42,432 bases of DNA. Source: Desulfobulbaceae bacterium UBA2276. Lineage in GTDB: Bacteria > Desulfobacterota > Desulfobulbia > Desulfobulbales > Desulfocapsaceae. Each line of letters opens with the position of its first letter. The first letter of the stretch is position 1. The stretch lies in the NCBI GenBank assembly GCA_002347085.1, contig DDWW01000045.1, positions 38,336 through 80,767 of the forward strand, read 5' to 3'. Below are positions 15,594-23,827 of the stretch, in pieces. The notes beneath the pieces are model-generated. The model ran no database searches. It was not told where the DNA came from and saw nothing but the letters and a program-made list of their open reading frames with translations. The position numbers were made by a program, and so were the translations under genes.

Positions 15594-16388
15594 CTACCCT
15601 CTCTTAGCCGGTAGATTATCTAAGCCGCAGAGCATAAAACCAAGGATGGGAGCGCATTTACCGGCACAGGATGGGTAGAAATTTCCATGCTGGCGGGTGT
15701 GTGACGCATTTTCCCGGCCCCAGTAAAATTCTGCCAGGCCCAATGGAATCAGCTTTTCTCGAACCGCCTGGTTGAATAATTTGGGGGCGCAGCAGTCACC
15801 GGTGCCGGTAGGGATGCCGTTGTTGCTGGCAAAGGCCTCTGGTAATGATCGTTCCTGTTCGCGAAAATTAGTCAGGGTGTAGAGGGCGTGGATGTCTCGC
15901 ATCCATTGCCGGGAGAGGTGCTGGCGCTTGCGGGTCAGCTCGACCCATGGGGATGAGTGGGGGGGGGCCAGTTGGAGCAATCGGCCCAATTCCTTGATTT
16001 GAGGCTCAATGTCTGCATAGATCCGGGTGAATGCTTCCACCTTGAACAGAGGAGGGGCCCAGCCTGCCACCTCCCAGACCCCATTGTACTGACCGGAAAA
16101 GGCCCGCAATACCCGTTTGTTACCGTCTGCGGCCTGGCAGACCATGACCCCGAACATCTTGCCCCGCGCCTCGCCAAAGAGACTGGCAGTACTCAGGCGC
16201 GGATCAGTTTCGCCGGTTTGGGCCATCATGTCTATCCGTTTCTCCTGTTCCAAAAACTGCATGAGTTCCCGACACGAACTGCGGGCCTCGCCTTCCTCAA
16301 AGGAGTGCTCCTGCTGGCAATCTCGGCAGTAACCGCTGGCGATGCTCTTTACGTCCCTATCGTGGGGGGTCTTCTTTTTTTGTTGCAT
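15594..16388 (-). CDS. N-terminal accessory domain of RluA-type pseudouridine synthase
   Basis: A 264-residue protein matching the long N-terminal region of some RluA-family pseudouridine synthases (known as a fused architecture in Vibrio and Shewanella relatives). Diagnostic blocks are GEARGKMFGVMVC, RAFSGQYNGVWEVAGWAPPLF, GTGDCCAPKLFNQAVR, PLGLAEFYWG, and YPSCAGKCAPILGFMLCGL at the end. Several Cys may bind metal. Here it is encoded separately and followed 4 bp later by the decayed catalytic domain, so it may now be orphaned. The ATG at 16388 (GGGAATTTC before it) is preferred to a TTG at 16415. The biochemical role of the domain is not known. Confidence 0.82.
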   Translation of the reverse strand: MQQKKKTPHDRDVKSIASGYCRDCQQEHSFEEGEARSSCRELMQFLEQEKRIDMMAQTGETDPRLSTASLFGEARGKMFGVMVCQAADGNKRVLRAFSGQYNGVWEVAGWAPPLFKVEAFTRIYADIEPQIKELGRLLQLAPPHSSPWVELTRKRQHLSRQWMRDIHALYTLTNFREQERSLPEAFASNNGIPTGTGDCCAPKLFNQAVREKLIPLGLAEFYWGRENASHTRQHGNFYPSCAGKCAPILGFMLCGLDNLPAKRG

Positions 16389-16440
16389 GAAATTCCCGTC
16401 CTTGCTTGAATGCAATTTATTCTACTTGAGAGTCCCTTGA

Positions 16441-18696
16441 TTGTCCAAAATTTTACTTGTTGCCCCTGAGCTTGCCTTGAATTATACCGAACAACTACAG
16501 AGGATCTTTGGTTTTTCCACCTTTCGTGCCAACCAGGAAGAGATCGTTCAGGCCATCCTTGCCGGCCGTGATATCTTTGCGGTCATGCCCACCGGTGGCG
16601 GTAAATCGCTCTGTTATCAACTGCCGGCCCAGGTGATGAACGGCACCTGTCTGGTGATCAGCCCCTTGATCTCGCTGATGAAGGACCAGGTGGATGCCGC
16701 TAACGCCTTGGGCATGAAGGCGGGATTGCTTAATTCCACCCTTTCCGCGTCCCAGCAACATGAGGTCTTGGCCCGTTTGCAGGAGGGCGGGTATGACCTG
16801 CTCTACCTCTCACCTGAGCGGCTGGCCACGTCTGGATTCATGGAGCGTCTGCGACGGGCGCCCCTCTCTTTTGTGGCCGTCGATGAGGCCCATTGCATCT
16901 CGGAGTGGGGCCATGATTTCCGTCCTGATTATCTGGCCCTTTCCCGCCTGAAACAGGAACTGCCGGGGCTGCCGATCACCGCCTTTACCGCGACCGCGAC
17001 CCACCGGGTGCAGGAGGATATTATCCGCCGTCTGGCCCTGCACCAGCCGCTGATGACCCGTGCCTCCTTTGATCGTCCCAATCTGTTTTACCAGGTGCAA
17101 CTGCGTGACCAGGTGAACAGCCAGATTGAGGCCGTGGTGCGCGCCCATTCCGATGAGGCCGGCATCGTTTATCGCCTGAGCCGAGCCGATGTGGAAAAGA
17201 CGACCGCCTGGCTGCAAGGGCAAGGAATCAAGGCCCTGCCCTATCATGCAGGACTCACCAGCCAGATCCGCAGCCGGAATCAGGAGGCCTTTAATCGGGA
17301 TGAGGCGCAGGTGGTGGTGGCAACAGTAGCTTTTGGCATGGGCATTGACAAGTCCAATGTCCGTTTTGTGATCCATGGCGACCTGCCCAAGAGTATGGAA
17401 AATTATTATCAGGAGACCGGCCGGGCTGGGCGGGACGGGGAACCGGCCCTCTGTCTGCTCTTGTACAGCCGAGGCGATTATCCGCGGCTGCGATTTTTTA
17501 TTGATCAGTTGGCCGATGCGGGGGAACGTCAGGCAGGTCTTGCCCAATTGGGCCGGATGCTTGATTTCGCCGAGCAGCCGGTCTGCCGCAGGCGGACGGT
17601 ACTGCGTTATTTTGATGAGGAGTACGGGCCGGAGAATTGCGGCACCTGTGATGTCTGTGCCCATGGGGTGCAGACCGTTGATGCCACGACCTACGCCCAG
17701 ATGATCATGTCGGCCATCTACCGCACGGATCAGCGTTTTGGTGCCGGTCATATTGTCGATATCGTCTATGGGGCCAAGACAGGACGGATCAACGCCCTTG
17801 GTCATGACCAGCTCAAGACCTATGGGGTAGGGCGGGACAAGGGGAAGCGTTTCTGGCGGCAGCTTATTGACAGCATGCTTAGTCAGGGGCTGCTCACGAG
17901 TGAAGGCGATCCGTATCCCCTTTTGCGCATTACGTCCACAGGCGAGGAAGTGCTCTTTAGTCGGGCGAAATTTGTCACCCACCGGATGTTGGAGGAGAAG
18001 GGTGGGGAGAAGGGCGGGGAGAAGGGCGGAAAATCTGAATCATTGCTGTACGATGAACGCTTATTTGGCGTTCTGAAACAACTGCGGCGGGTCATGGCCG
18101 AGGAGGCCGGGGTGCCGCCGTATGTCCTGTTTTCCGATAAGAGTCTGCACCAGATGAGTGGTCTCTTGCCGCAAGCCCCTGAGGCCATGCTGGCAATAAG
18201 CGGGGTTGGCGAGATAAAACTGGAACGCTACGGTAAGCCCTTTCTGGAGGCCATAAAATCCTTTCTGGCCGATAATCCCGAGGTCTTGACGCGGCAGCTG
18301 GAGTCGCAGGAGGAGGGAGTAAAGGCCCCCGCGCCATCCCGGACCAGAAAGCAAACCACTGGTGCCGCGACCTTGAACGAAACCTTACAACTGGCAACAG
18401 CGGGATTGGGCATTGAAGAGATTGCTGCCGCGCGGGAGCTGAAGTCTTCGACCATTGCCAGTCATATTGGCGAACTCCTGCAACAGGGCCAGGGGTTGGA
18501 CGTGGATCATTATGTCGTCCCGGCCATACGGGATGAGATGACCGAACTGTTCAGATCGCACGGCCTTTCGCGCTTAAAACCGATAGTGGAAGCCATGGAG
18601 GGGAGGGCGGGATATGATCAGGCCCATATCGTCCGCGGTTTTCTGGTCTCCCAAGGCTGGGGGGAGCTGGAGGAAAGTGATGCGTCAGCAGGTTGA
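16441..18696 (+). CDS. recQ: ATP-dependent DNA helicase RecQ
   Basis: A 3'-5' superfamily 2 helicase for repair and fork processing. The 751-residue protein has Walker A in MPTGGGKSLCYQLPA (near 50), DEAHCISEWGHDFRPDY (near 147) with the aromatic-rich loop, motif VI QETGRAGRDGEP, and the zinc-binding cysteines C-x(n)-CGTCDVC near 395. An RQC winged helix, an HRDC domain (LFGVLKQLRRVMAEEAGVPPYVLF) and a final helix-turn-helix domain (LQLATAGLGIEEIAAARELK) follow. A linker holds a short GGEKGGEKGG repeat. The start is TTG at 16441; no in-frame ATG precedes Walker A. It is divergent from the RluA-domain gene. Confidence 0.96.
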   Translation: MSKILLVAPELALNYTEQLQRIFGFSTFRANQEEIVQAILAGRDIFAVMPTGGGKSLCYQLPAQVMNGTCLVISPLISLMKDQVDAANALGMKAGLLNSTLSASQQHEVLARLQEGGYDLLYLSPERLATSGFMERLRRAPLSFVAVDEAHCISEWGHDFRPDYLALSRLKQELPGLPITAFTATATHRVQEDIIRRLALHQPLMTRASFDRPNLFYQVQLRDQVNSQIEAVVRAHSDEAGIVYRLSRADVEKTTAWLQGQGIKALPYHAGLTSQIRSRNQEAFNRDEAQVVVATVAFGMGIDKSNVRFVIHGDLPKSMENYYQETGRAGRDGEPALCLLLYSRGDYPRLRFFIDQLADAGERQAGLAQLGRMLDFAEQPVCRRRTVLRYFDEEYGPENCGTCDVCAHGVQTVDATTYAQMIMSAIYRTDQRFGAGHIVDIVYGAKTGRINALGHDQLKTYGVGRDKGKRFWRQLIDSMLSQGLLTSEGDPYPLLRITSTGEEVLFSRAKFVTHRMLEEKGGEKGGEKGGKSESLLYDERLFGVLKQLRRVMAEEAGVPPYVLFSDKSLHQMSGLLPQAPEAMLAISGVGEIKLERYGKPFLEAIKSFLADNPEVLTRQLESQEEGVKAPAPSRTRKQTTGAATLNETLQLATAGLGIEEIAAARELKSSTIASHIGELLQQGQGLDVDHYVVPAIRDEMTELFRSHGLSRLKPIVEAMEGRAGYDQAHIVRGFLVSQGWGELEESDASAG

Positions 18697-18754
18697 CTTG
18701 GCTGGATAGTGTCGGAGTCATTTTTCCTTCCTTCGGTAGGATGGTGCTATTCGT

Positions 18755-18783
18755 TTGGATTACGCCTGGTTTTACAGTATGTT
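18755..18783 (+). promoter_or_regulatory. Candidate promoter of the hsd operon
   Basis: TTGGAT and TATGTT are separated by 17 bp, 55 bp before the hsdR start. No terminator was seen after recQ, so read-through is also possible. Confidence 0.4.
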
Positions 18784-18837
18784 ACAGAGTCTTTGGAATG
18801 CCTGATCCACCAGAAAGAGAGGATGTGACTGATTTCT

Positions 18838-21303
18838 ATGAATAAAAATCATCTCAGCGAAGACGATATCAGCGTTAAATTCATCACTCCGGCTCTGCAT
18901 AAGGCGGGGTGGGATGAAGAAACCCAGATTCGTCGGCAGGTGTCGTTCACCAAAGGGCGCATTATAGTGCGCGGCAAGCTGGTCAGCCGGGGTAAGGCGA
19001 AGAAGGCGGATTTTGTACTTTATTATCAGCACATCCCCATCGCCCTGATCGAGGCCAAGAAGAGTAAGTTTGCCGACGGTCATGGCATGCAACAGGCACT
19101 TGACTACGCCACTACACTGCAAGTCCCCTTCGTCTTTTCCAGCAATGGCAAGGGTTTTGTCTTTCATGACCGCACCGGCCAGAGTGCGGCAATGGAAAGC
19201 AACCTCACCTTGGACGAATTCCCCAGCTCTGCCGATCTGTGGGTGAAATACCGTCAATGGAAGGATCTGGCCCCGGCGCAGGAAAAAATAATTCTGCAAC
19301 CCTATTACGATGACGGCAGCGGCAAGGAGCCTCGCTACTACCAGCGCAACGCCATCAATGCCGCCGTGGAGGCCATTGCCAAAGGGCAAGATCGCGTGTT
19401 GCTGGTCATGGCAACCGGCACCGGCAAGACCTATACCGCCTTCCAGATCATCTGGCGGCTGTGGAAATCTGACTGGAAAATCGGTAAGCAAAAGCGCATT
19501 CTGTTTCTGGCCGACCGCAATATCCTTATCGACCAGACCATGGTCAATGATTTCCGTCCTTTTGGCGCAACGATGGCCAAACTCAGCACTGGCGCCAGAA
19601 CCATCGAACGCGCCGACGGCAGTACTACTGAACTTACCACGGCTGTTGATGGCCATCGTCGTATCGACACCTCCTATGAAATCTATCTTGGATTGTATCA
19701 AGCGCTCACCGGGCCGGAAGAGCGTCAAAAGCTCTTCCGTGAGTTTTCGGCAGACTTTTTTGATCTCATCGTCATCGACGAGTGTCACCGCGGCAGCGCG
19801 GTGGAAGACTCCGCCTGGCGTGAAATCCTTGATTATTTCAGCAGCGCCACCCAGATCGGTCTGACCGCCACCCCTAAAGAAACCGAGTACGCTTCCAATA
19901 TCAACTACTTCGGCGAACCGGTTTATACCTACTCGCTCAAACAGGGCATCAGCGACGGTTTTCTCGCCCCCTATAAAGTCATCAAGGTGCATCTCAATAT
20001 CGACGTCGAGGGCTATCGGCCCCAAAAAGGGGAAGTTGATAAATGCGGATTGCCGATCGACGATCGCATCTACAATATCAAGGATTTTGACCGTACCATC
20101 GTTATCGACACCCGTACCCAGCGGGTCGCCAAGTGGATTTCCGATTATCTCAAACAGAGCGGCAATCGTTTCCAGAAAACTATCATCTTTTGTGTCGATA
20201 CCGAACATGCGGCCCATTTGCGCCAGGCGCTCATTGTCGAAAACCAGGATCTTGTCCTTAAGAACGAACGCTACGTCATGCGCATCACCGGCGATGACGC
20301 CGAAGGTCAGGCCCAACTTGGCAACTTTATCGATCCGGAAGAGACTTACCCGGTCATCGTTACCACCTCGCGCCTGCTCTCGACCGGCGTCGATGCCCAG
20401 ACCTGTCGTCTCATTGTGCTTGACCGGGCCGTCGGTTCCATGACCGAGTTCAAGCAGATCGTCGGACGCGGCACCCGGGTGCATGAAGACACCAAGAAGT
20501 ACTATTTTACTCTGGTCGATTTTCGTAAGGCCACCAACCACTTTGCCGACAAGGATTTCGACGGCGAGCCGGTGCAGATCTACGAACCCGGCGAGGACGA
20601 CCCCGTCATCCCGCCGGACGACCTGCCTCCGATAGGTGATCCTGAAGATCCCATTCCACCGCAGCCGGGTGACGATGAGGAGATTCTTGAAGAGCCGCCA
20701 CCGCCTGGGCCACTTCCACCACCCCCGCCGCCTCCGCCCAAGATTTACATCAACGGCAAGCCGGTGACGGTGCTGACCGAGCGGGTTGAATACCTTGACG
20801 AGAACGGCAAGCTCGTCACTGAGAGTCTCAGGGCTTTTTCCCGTAAGGCCATCCGTGCCCACTATGCCAGCCTTGATAAATTTCTGGCTCGCTGGAACTC
20901 TGCGGAGCGCAAGCAAGCCGTCATCGAAGAACTGGCCGACGAAGGGCTGCTGCTCGACCCGCTGCTCGAAGAAGTCGGCAAGGATCTCGACCCCTTTGAT
21001 CTCATTTGTTATATCGCCTTTGACCAGCCGCCGCTTACCCGCTGCGAGCGTGTAAGCAACGTCAAAAAACGTGACGTTTTCAGCAAATACGGTCCGCAGG
21101 CCCGCGCCATCCTTGAAGCCTTGCTGGCCAAGTATCAGGATGAGGGCGTTGTCGCTGGGCTGGACAACGTCAAACTGCTCGAAATTCCGCCCTTCAACGA
21201 AATGGGCACGCCGTTCCAGCTCATCAAACAATTCGGCGGCAAAACCCATTTCGAGAATGCCGTTCACGAATTGCAAGCCGCTCTCTATCAGGAAATCGCT
21301 TAA
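18838..21303 (+). CDS. hsdR: Type I restriction endonuclease, HsdR subunit
   Basis: Motor and nuclease subunit of a type I R-M complex: it translocates DNA and cuts unmethylated DNA far from the site. The 821-residue protein, of the size of EcoEI-type (family IB) subunits, has a PD-(D/E)xK nuclease core (ADFVLYYQHIPIALIEAKKSK, beginning near residue 60), Walker A MATGTGKTYTAF near 190, DECH in VIDECHRGS near 314, and GLTATPKETE and IVGRGTRVHEDT as later helicase motifs. A Pro-rich linker (EEPPPPGPLPPPPPPPP) lies near residue 625, before the C-terminal HsdM-docking region. hsdM follows after 3 bp. Confidence 0.96.
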   Translation: MNKNHLSEDDISVKFITPALHKAGWDEETQIRRQVSFTKGRIIVRGKLVSRGKAKKADFVLYYQHIPIALIEAKKSKFADGHGMQQALDYATTLQVPFVFSSNGKGFVFHDRTGQSAAMESNLTLDEFPSSADLWVKYRQWKDLAPAQEKIILQPYYDDGSGKEPRYYQRNAINAAVEAIAKGQDRVLLVMATGTGKTYTAFQIIWRLWKSDWKIGKQKRILFLADRNILIDQTMVNDFRPFGATMAKLSTGARTIERADGSTTELTTAVDGHRRIDTSYEIYLGLYQALTGPEERQKLFREFSADFFDLIVIDECHRGSAVEDSAWREILDYFSSATQIGLTATPKETEYASNINYFGEPVYTYSLKQGISDGFLAPYKVIKVHLNIDVEGYRPQKGEVDKCGLPIDDRIYNIKDFDRTIVIDTRTQRVAKWISDYLKQSGNRFQKTIIFCVDTEHAAHLRQALIVENQDLVLKNERYVMRITGDDAEGQAQLGNFIDPEETYPVIVTTSRLLSTGVDAQTCRLIVLDRAVGSMTEFKQIVGRGTRVHEDTKKYYFTLVDFRKATNHFADKDFDGEPVQIYEPGEDDPVIPPDDLPPIGDPEDPIPPQPGDDEEILEEPPPPGPLPPPPPPPPKIYINGKPVTVLTERVEYLDENGKLVTESLRAFSRKAIRAHYASLDKFLARWNSAERKQAVIEELADEGLLLDPLLEEVGKDLDPFDLICYIAFDQPPLTRCERVSNVKKRDVFSKYGPQARAILEALLAKYQDEGVVAGLDNVKLLEIPPFNEMGTPFQLIKQFGGKTHFENAVHELQAALYQEIA

Positions 21304-21306
21304 CTC

Positions 21307-22764
21307 ATGTCCGCAAGAAACACCGTTAAATCCATTCAAGATATCATGCGTCAAGACTCTGGCGTCGATGGCGATGCCCAGCGTCTTTCGCAACTCTGCT
21401 GGATGTTCTTCCTCAAGATCATTGATGATCAGGACCAGCAACTGGAAATGATGCAGGACAACTGCCGCTCGCCGATCCCGGAGAAATTCCAGTGGCGCAC
21501 CTGGGCCGCCGACCCGGAAGGTGTCACCGGCGATTCCCTGCTCGCCTTCGTCAATACTGAGCTGTTCCCCGCCCTCAAGGAGCTACTTGCCAGCGGCAAA
21601 AACGCCAATCGGGCCCGCGTCGTCAAAGGCGTGTTTGAGGATGCCTACAACTACATGAAGTCCGGCCAGCTCATGCGGCAGGTCATCAACAAGATCAGCG
21701 GCGTGGACTTCAATGACCTGGCCGAGCGCAAGCACTTCGGCGACATCTACGAGCAACTCCTCAACGACCTGCAAAGCGCCGGTAACGCGGGCGAGTATTA
21801 TACCCCCCGCGCCGTCACCGCCTTCATGGTTGATCGTATCGACCCCAGGCCCGGTGAAATCCTTTTTGATCCCTCTTGTGGCACCGGCGGCTTTCTTACC
21901 TGCGCCATCCGCCATATGCGCGACCGTTATGTCAAAAAAGTGGAGGACGAACAGGCCCTGCAAGCGGGCCTGCGTGCCGTGGAAAAGAAGCAACTGCCGC
22001 ACATGCTCTGCGTCACCAACATGCTGCTGCACGGCGTCGAAGACCCCAGCTTTGTGCGCCACGACAACACCCTGGCGCGGCCCTATATCAGCTATACCAA
22101 GGCCGACCGGGTGGACATTATCCTCACCAACCCGCCTTTTGGCGGTCGTGAGGAAGACGGCATCGAATCCAACTTCCCGGCTCACTTCCGCACCAAGGAA
22201 ACCGCCGATCTCTTTCTGGCCCTTTTTATCCGCCTGCTCAAATCCGGTGGCCGCGCCGCCATCGTCTTGCCGGATGGCTCCCTGTTCGGCGAAGGCGTCA
22301 AAACCCGTCTCAAGGAGCACCTGCTCGCAGAGTGCAACCTGCACACCATCGTTCGCCTGCCCAACAGCGTCTTCAAACCCTACGCCAGCATCGGCACCAA
22401 CCTGCTGTTTTTCGAGAAGGGCGAGCCGACGCAGGACATCTGGTTTTATGAGCACCGCGTCCCCGCCGGCCAGAAAGCCTACTCCATGACCAGGCCGATC
22501 AGGGTCGAGCATCTACAAGGCTGCGTCAATTGGTGGGGCGGGGCCGAGCGCGAGAACCGGCAGGAATCCGAACAGGCGTGGAAGGTGGGCATCGACGAGA
22601 TCAAGGCCCGCAACTACAACCTGGATTTCAAGAACCCTCACACAGTCGCCGCTAACCACGGCGATCCGCAAGAGCTCTTGGCGCAACTGCAAGCAGCCGA
22701 AGCAGAGGTCGCGACGTTGCGTGACCAGTTGAAGGCCATCCTTGCCGAGGCCTTGCAGCGATGA
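21307..22764 (+). CDS. hsdM: Type I DNA methyltransferase, HsdM subunit
   Basis: N6-adenine methyltransferase subunit that modifies the recognition site together with HsdS and is needed for restriction. The 485-residue protein starts with the helical HsdM N-terminal domain (IQDIMRQDSGVDGDAQRLSQ). It carries the AGEYYTPRAV block, SAM-binding motif I DPSCGTGGF near 190 and catalytic motif IV NPPF near 275. The C-terminus is a coiled coil (LLAQLQAAEAEVATLRDQLK) that probably contacts HsdS. It begins 3 bp after hsdR, so the two genes are tightly coupled; codon use leans to C-ending codons compared with the flanking genes, which fits acquisition. Confidence 0.96.
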   Translation: MSARNTVKSIQDIMRQDSGVDGDAQRLSQLCWMFFLKIIDDQDQQLEMMQDNCRSPIPEKFQWRTWAADPEGVTGDSLLAFVNTELFPALKELLASGKNANRARVVKGVFEDAYNYMKSGQLMRQVINKISGVDFNDLAERKHFGDIYEQLLNDLQSAGNAGEYYTPRAVTAFMVDRIDPRPGEILFDPSCGTGGFLTCAIRHMRDRYVKKVEDEQALQAGLRAVEKKQLPHMLCVTNMLLHGVEDPSFVRHDNTLARPYISYTKADRVDIILTNPPFGGREEDGIESNFPAHFRTKETADLFLALFIRLLKSGGRAAIVLPDGSLFGEGVKTRLKEHLLAECNLHTIVRLPNSVFKPYASIGTNLLFFEKGEPTQDIWFYEHRVPAGQKAYSMTRPIRVEHLQGCVNWWGGAERENRQESEQAWKVGIDEIKARNYNLDFKNPHTVAANHGDPQELLAQLQAAEAEVATLRDQLKAILAEALQR

Positions 22765-22789
22765 GCAAGATAGCTTGAGGAAAGACAGC

Positions 22790-23827
22790 ATGACGACACC
22801 TCTTATCCGCCAGGATGATTTTAACGAAATAACCCAATTGATTGCCGTAGCGCGGCTACGGGCAGTGCAATCGGTGAACACCACCTTGATTGAGTTGTAT
22901 TGGCAGGTGGGGCAGACCATCAGCCGCAAGATCGAGCAGGCGGAATGGGGTGATGGGGTGGTGGCGCAACTGGCCGAACATCTGGCCCAGACCCAGCCGG
23001 GGCTGCGCGGTTTTACCCGTCCGAACTTGTTTCGGATGCGGCAGTTTTATGAGACATATCGGGGCGATATAATTGTCTCACCACTGGTGAGACAATTGCC
23101 GTGGACGCATAACCTCATCATTCTCAACCAGAGCAAAAGGCCGGAGGAACGCGAGTTCTATCTACGACTTGCTATTCGGGAAAAATGGAGCAAACGGGAA
23201 CTGGAACGCCAGTTCAAATCTGCACTGTTTGAGCGCACGGTTCTCAGTCCAGCAAAAGTGTCGGCAGTGCTGTCACAAGTTCACCCCGATGCCTTGAGCA
23301 TCTTCAAAGACAGCTACATGGTCGAATTTCTTGACCTGCCACAAGGTCACGCCGAAGCGGATTTGCACCGGGGGTTGTTGCAGCGGCTCAAGGATTTTTT
23401 GATCGAGCTGGGGCGGGATTTCTGTTTTGTCGGCAGTGAGTATCCCTTGCAAGTGGGCGGACGGGACTTCGCGCTTGATCTCTTGTTTTTCCATCGCGGG
23501 CTGAATTGCCTGGTCGCCATTGAGTTGAAGGTCGGGCGGTTTGAACCGGAATATATGGGGAAACTCGGTTTTTATCTCGAAGCCCTCGACCGGGATGTGA
23601 GAAAGCCGCATGAACAAGGGGCCATCGGGGTGTTGCTGTGCGCCAGCAAGGATGACGAGGTGGTGGAATACGCTTTAAGTCGCAGCCTTTCTCCGGCGCT
23701 GATCGCTGAATATCAAACGCAGTTGCCGGATAAGGCGCTGCTCCAGGCGAAACTGCATGAGTTCTATTTGCAGAATGCGCCTGAGGATGATGCCGAGGGT
23801 GAAGAAGGCGGGGAAACAAGCGTATGA
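22790..23827 (+). CDS. DUF1016 / PDDEXK nuclease-domain protein (YhcG-like)
   Basis: A 345-residue protein of the DUF1016 family (COG4804, YhcG). The N-terminal helical domain holds LIELYWQVGQTISRKI and the LPWTHNLIIL signature. The C-terminal nuclease-like domain has FCFVGSEYPLQVGGRDFALDLLFFHR and LVAIELKVGRFEPEYMGKL, the D...ExK pattern of PD-(D/E)xK enzymes. Members are often embedded in type I R-M operons; their job there is not established. The ATG at 22790 has GAGGAAAGACAGC before it. Its stop overlaps the hsdS start by 4 bp (ATGA), implying coupled translation. Confidence 0.9.
   Translation: MTTPLIRQDDFNEITQLIAVARLRAVQSVNTTLIELYWQVGQTISRKIEQAEWGDGVVAQLAEHLAQTQPGLRGFTRPNLFRMRQFYETYRGDIIVSPLVRQLPWTHNLIILNQSKRPEEREFYLRLAIREKWSKRELERQFKSALFERTVLSPAKVSAVLSQVHPDALSIFKDSYMVEFLDLPQGHAEADLHRGLLQRLKDFLIELGRDFCFVGSEYPLQVGGRDFALDLLFFHRGLNCLVAIELKVGRFEPEYMGKLGFYLEALDRDVRKPHEQGAIGVLLCASKDDEVVEYALSRSLSPALIAEYQTQLPDKALLQAKLHEFYLQNAPEDDAEGEEGGETSV

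Noticed and set aside
16810..17982. A minus-strand open frame of 390 codons opposite recQ
   Set aside because: It is a shadow of recQ; no motif supports a protein.
18772..21441. A minus-strand open frame of 889 codons opposite hsdR
   Set aside because: It is antisense to a clear hsdR with all catalytic motifs; long antisense frames are common in such codon use, and no family motif is present.
21583..22512. A minus-strand open frame of 309 codons opposite hsdM
   Set aside because: It is a shadow of hsdM, with no start site or recognisable domain.
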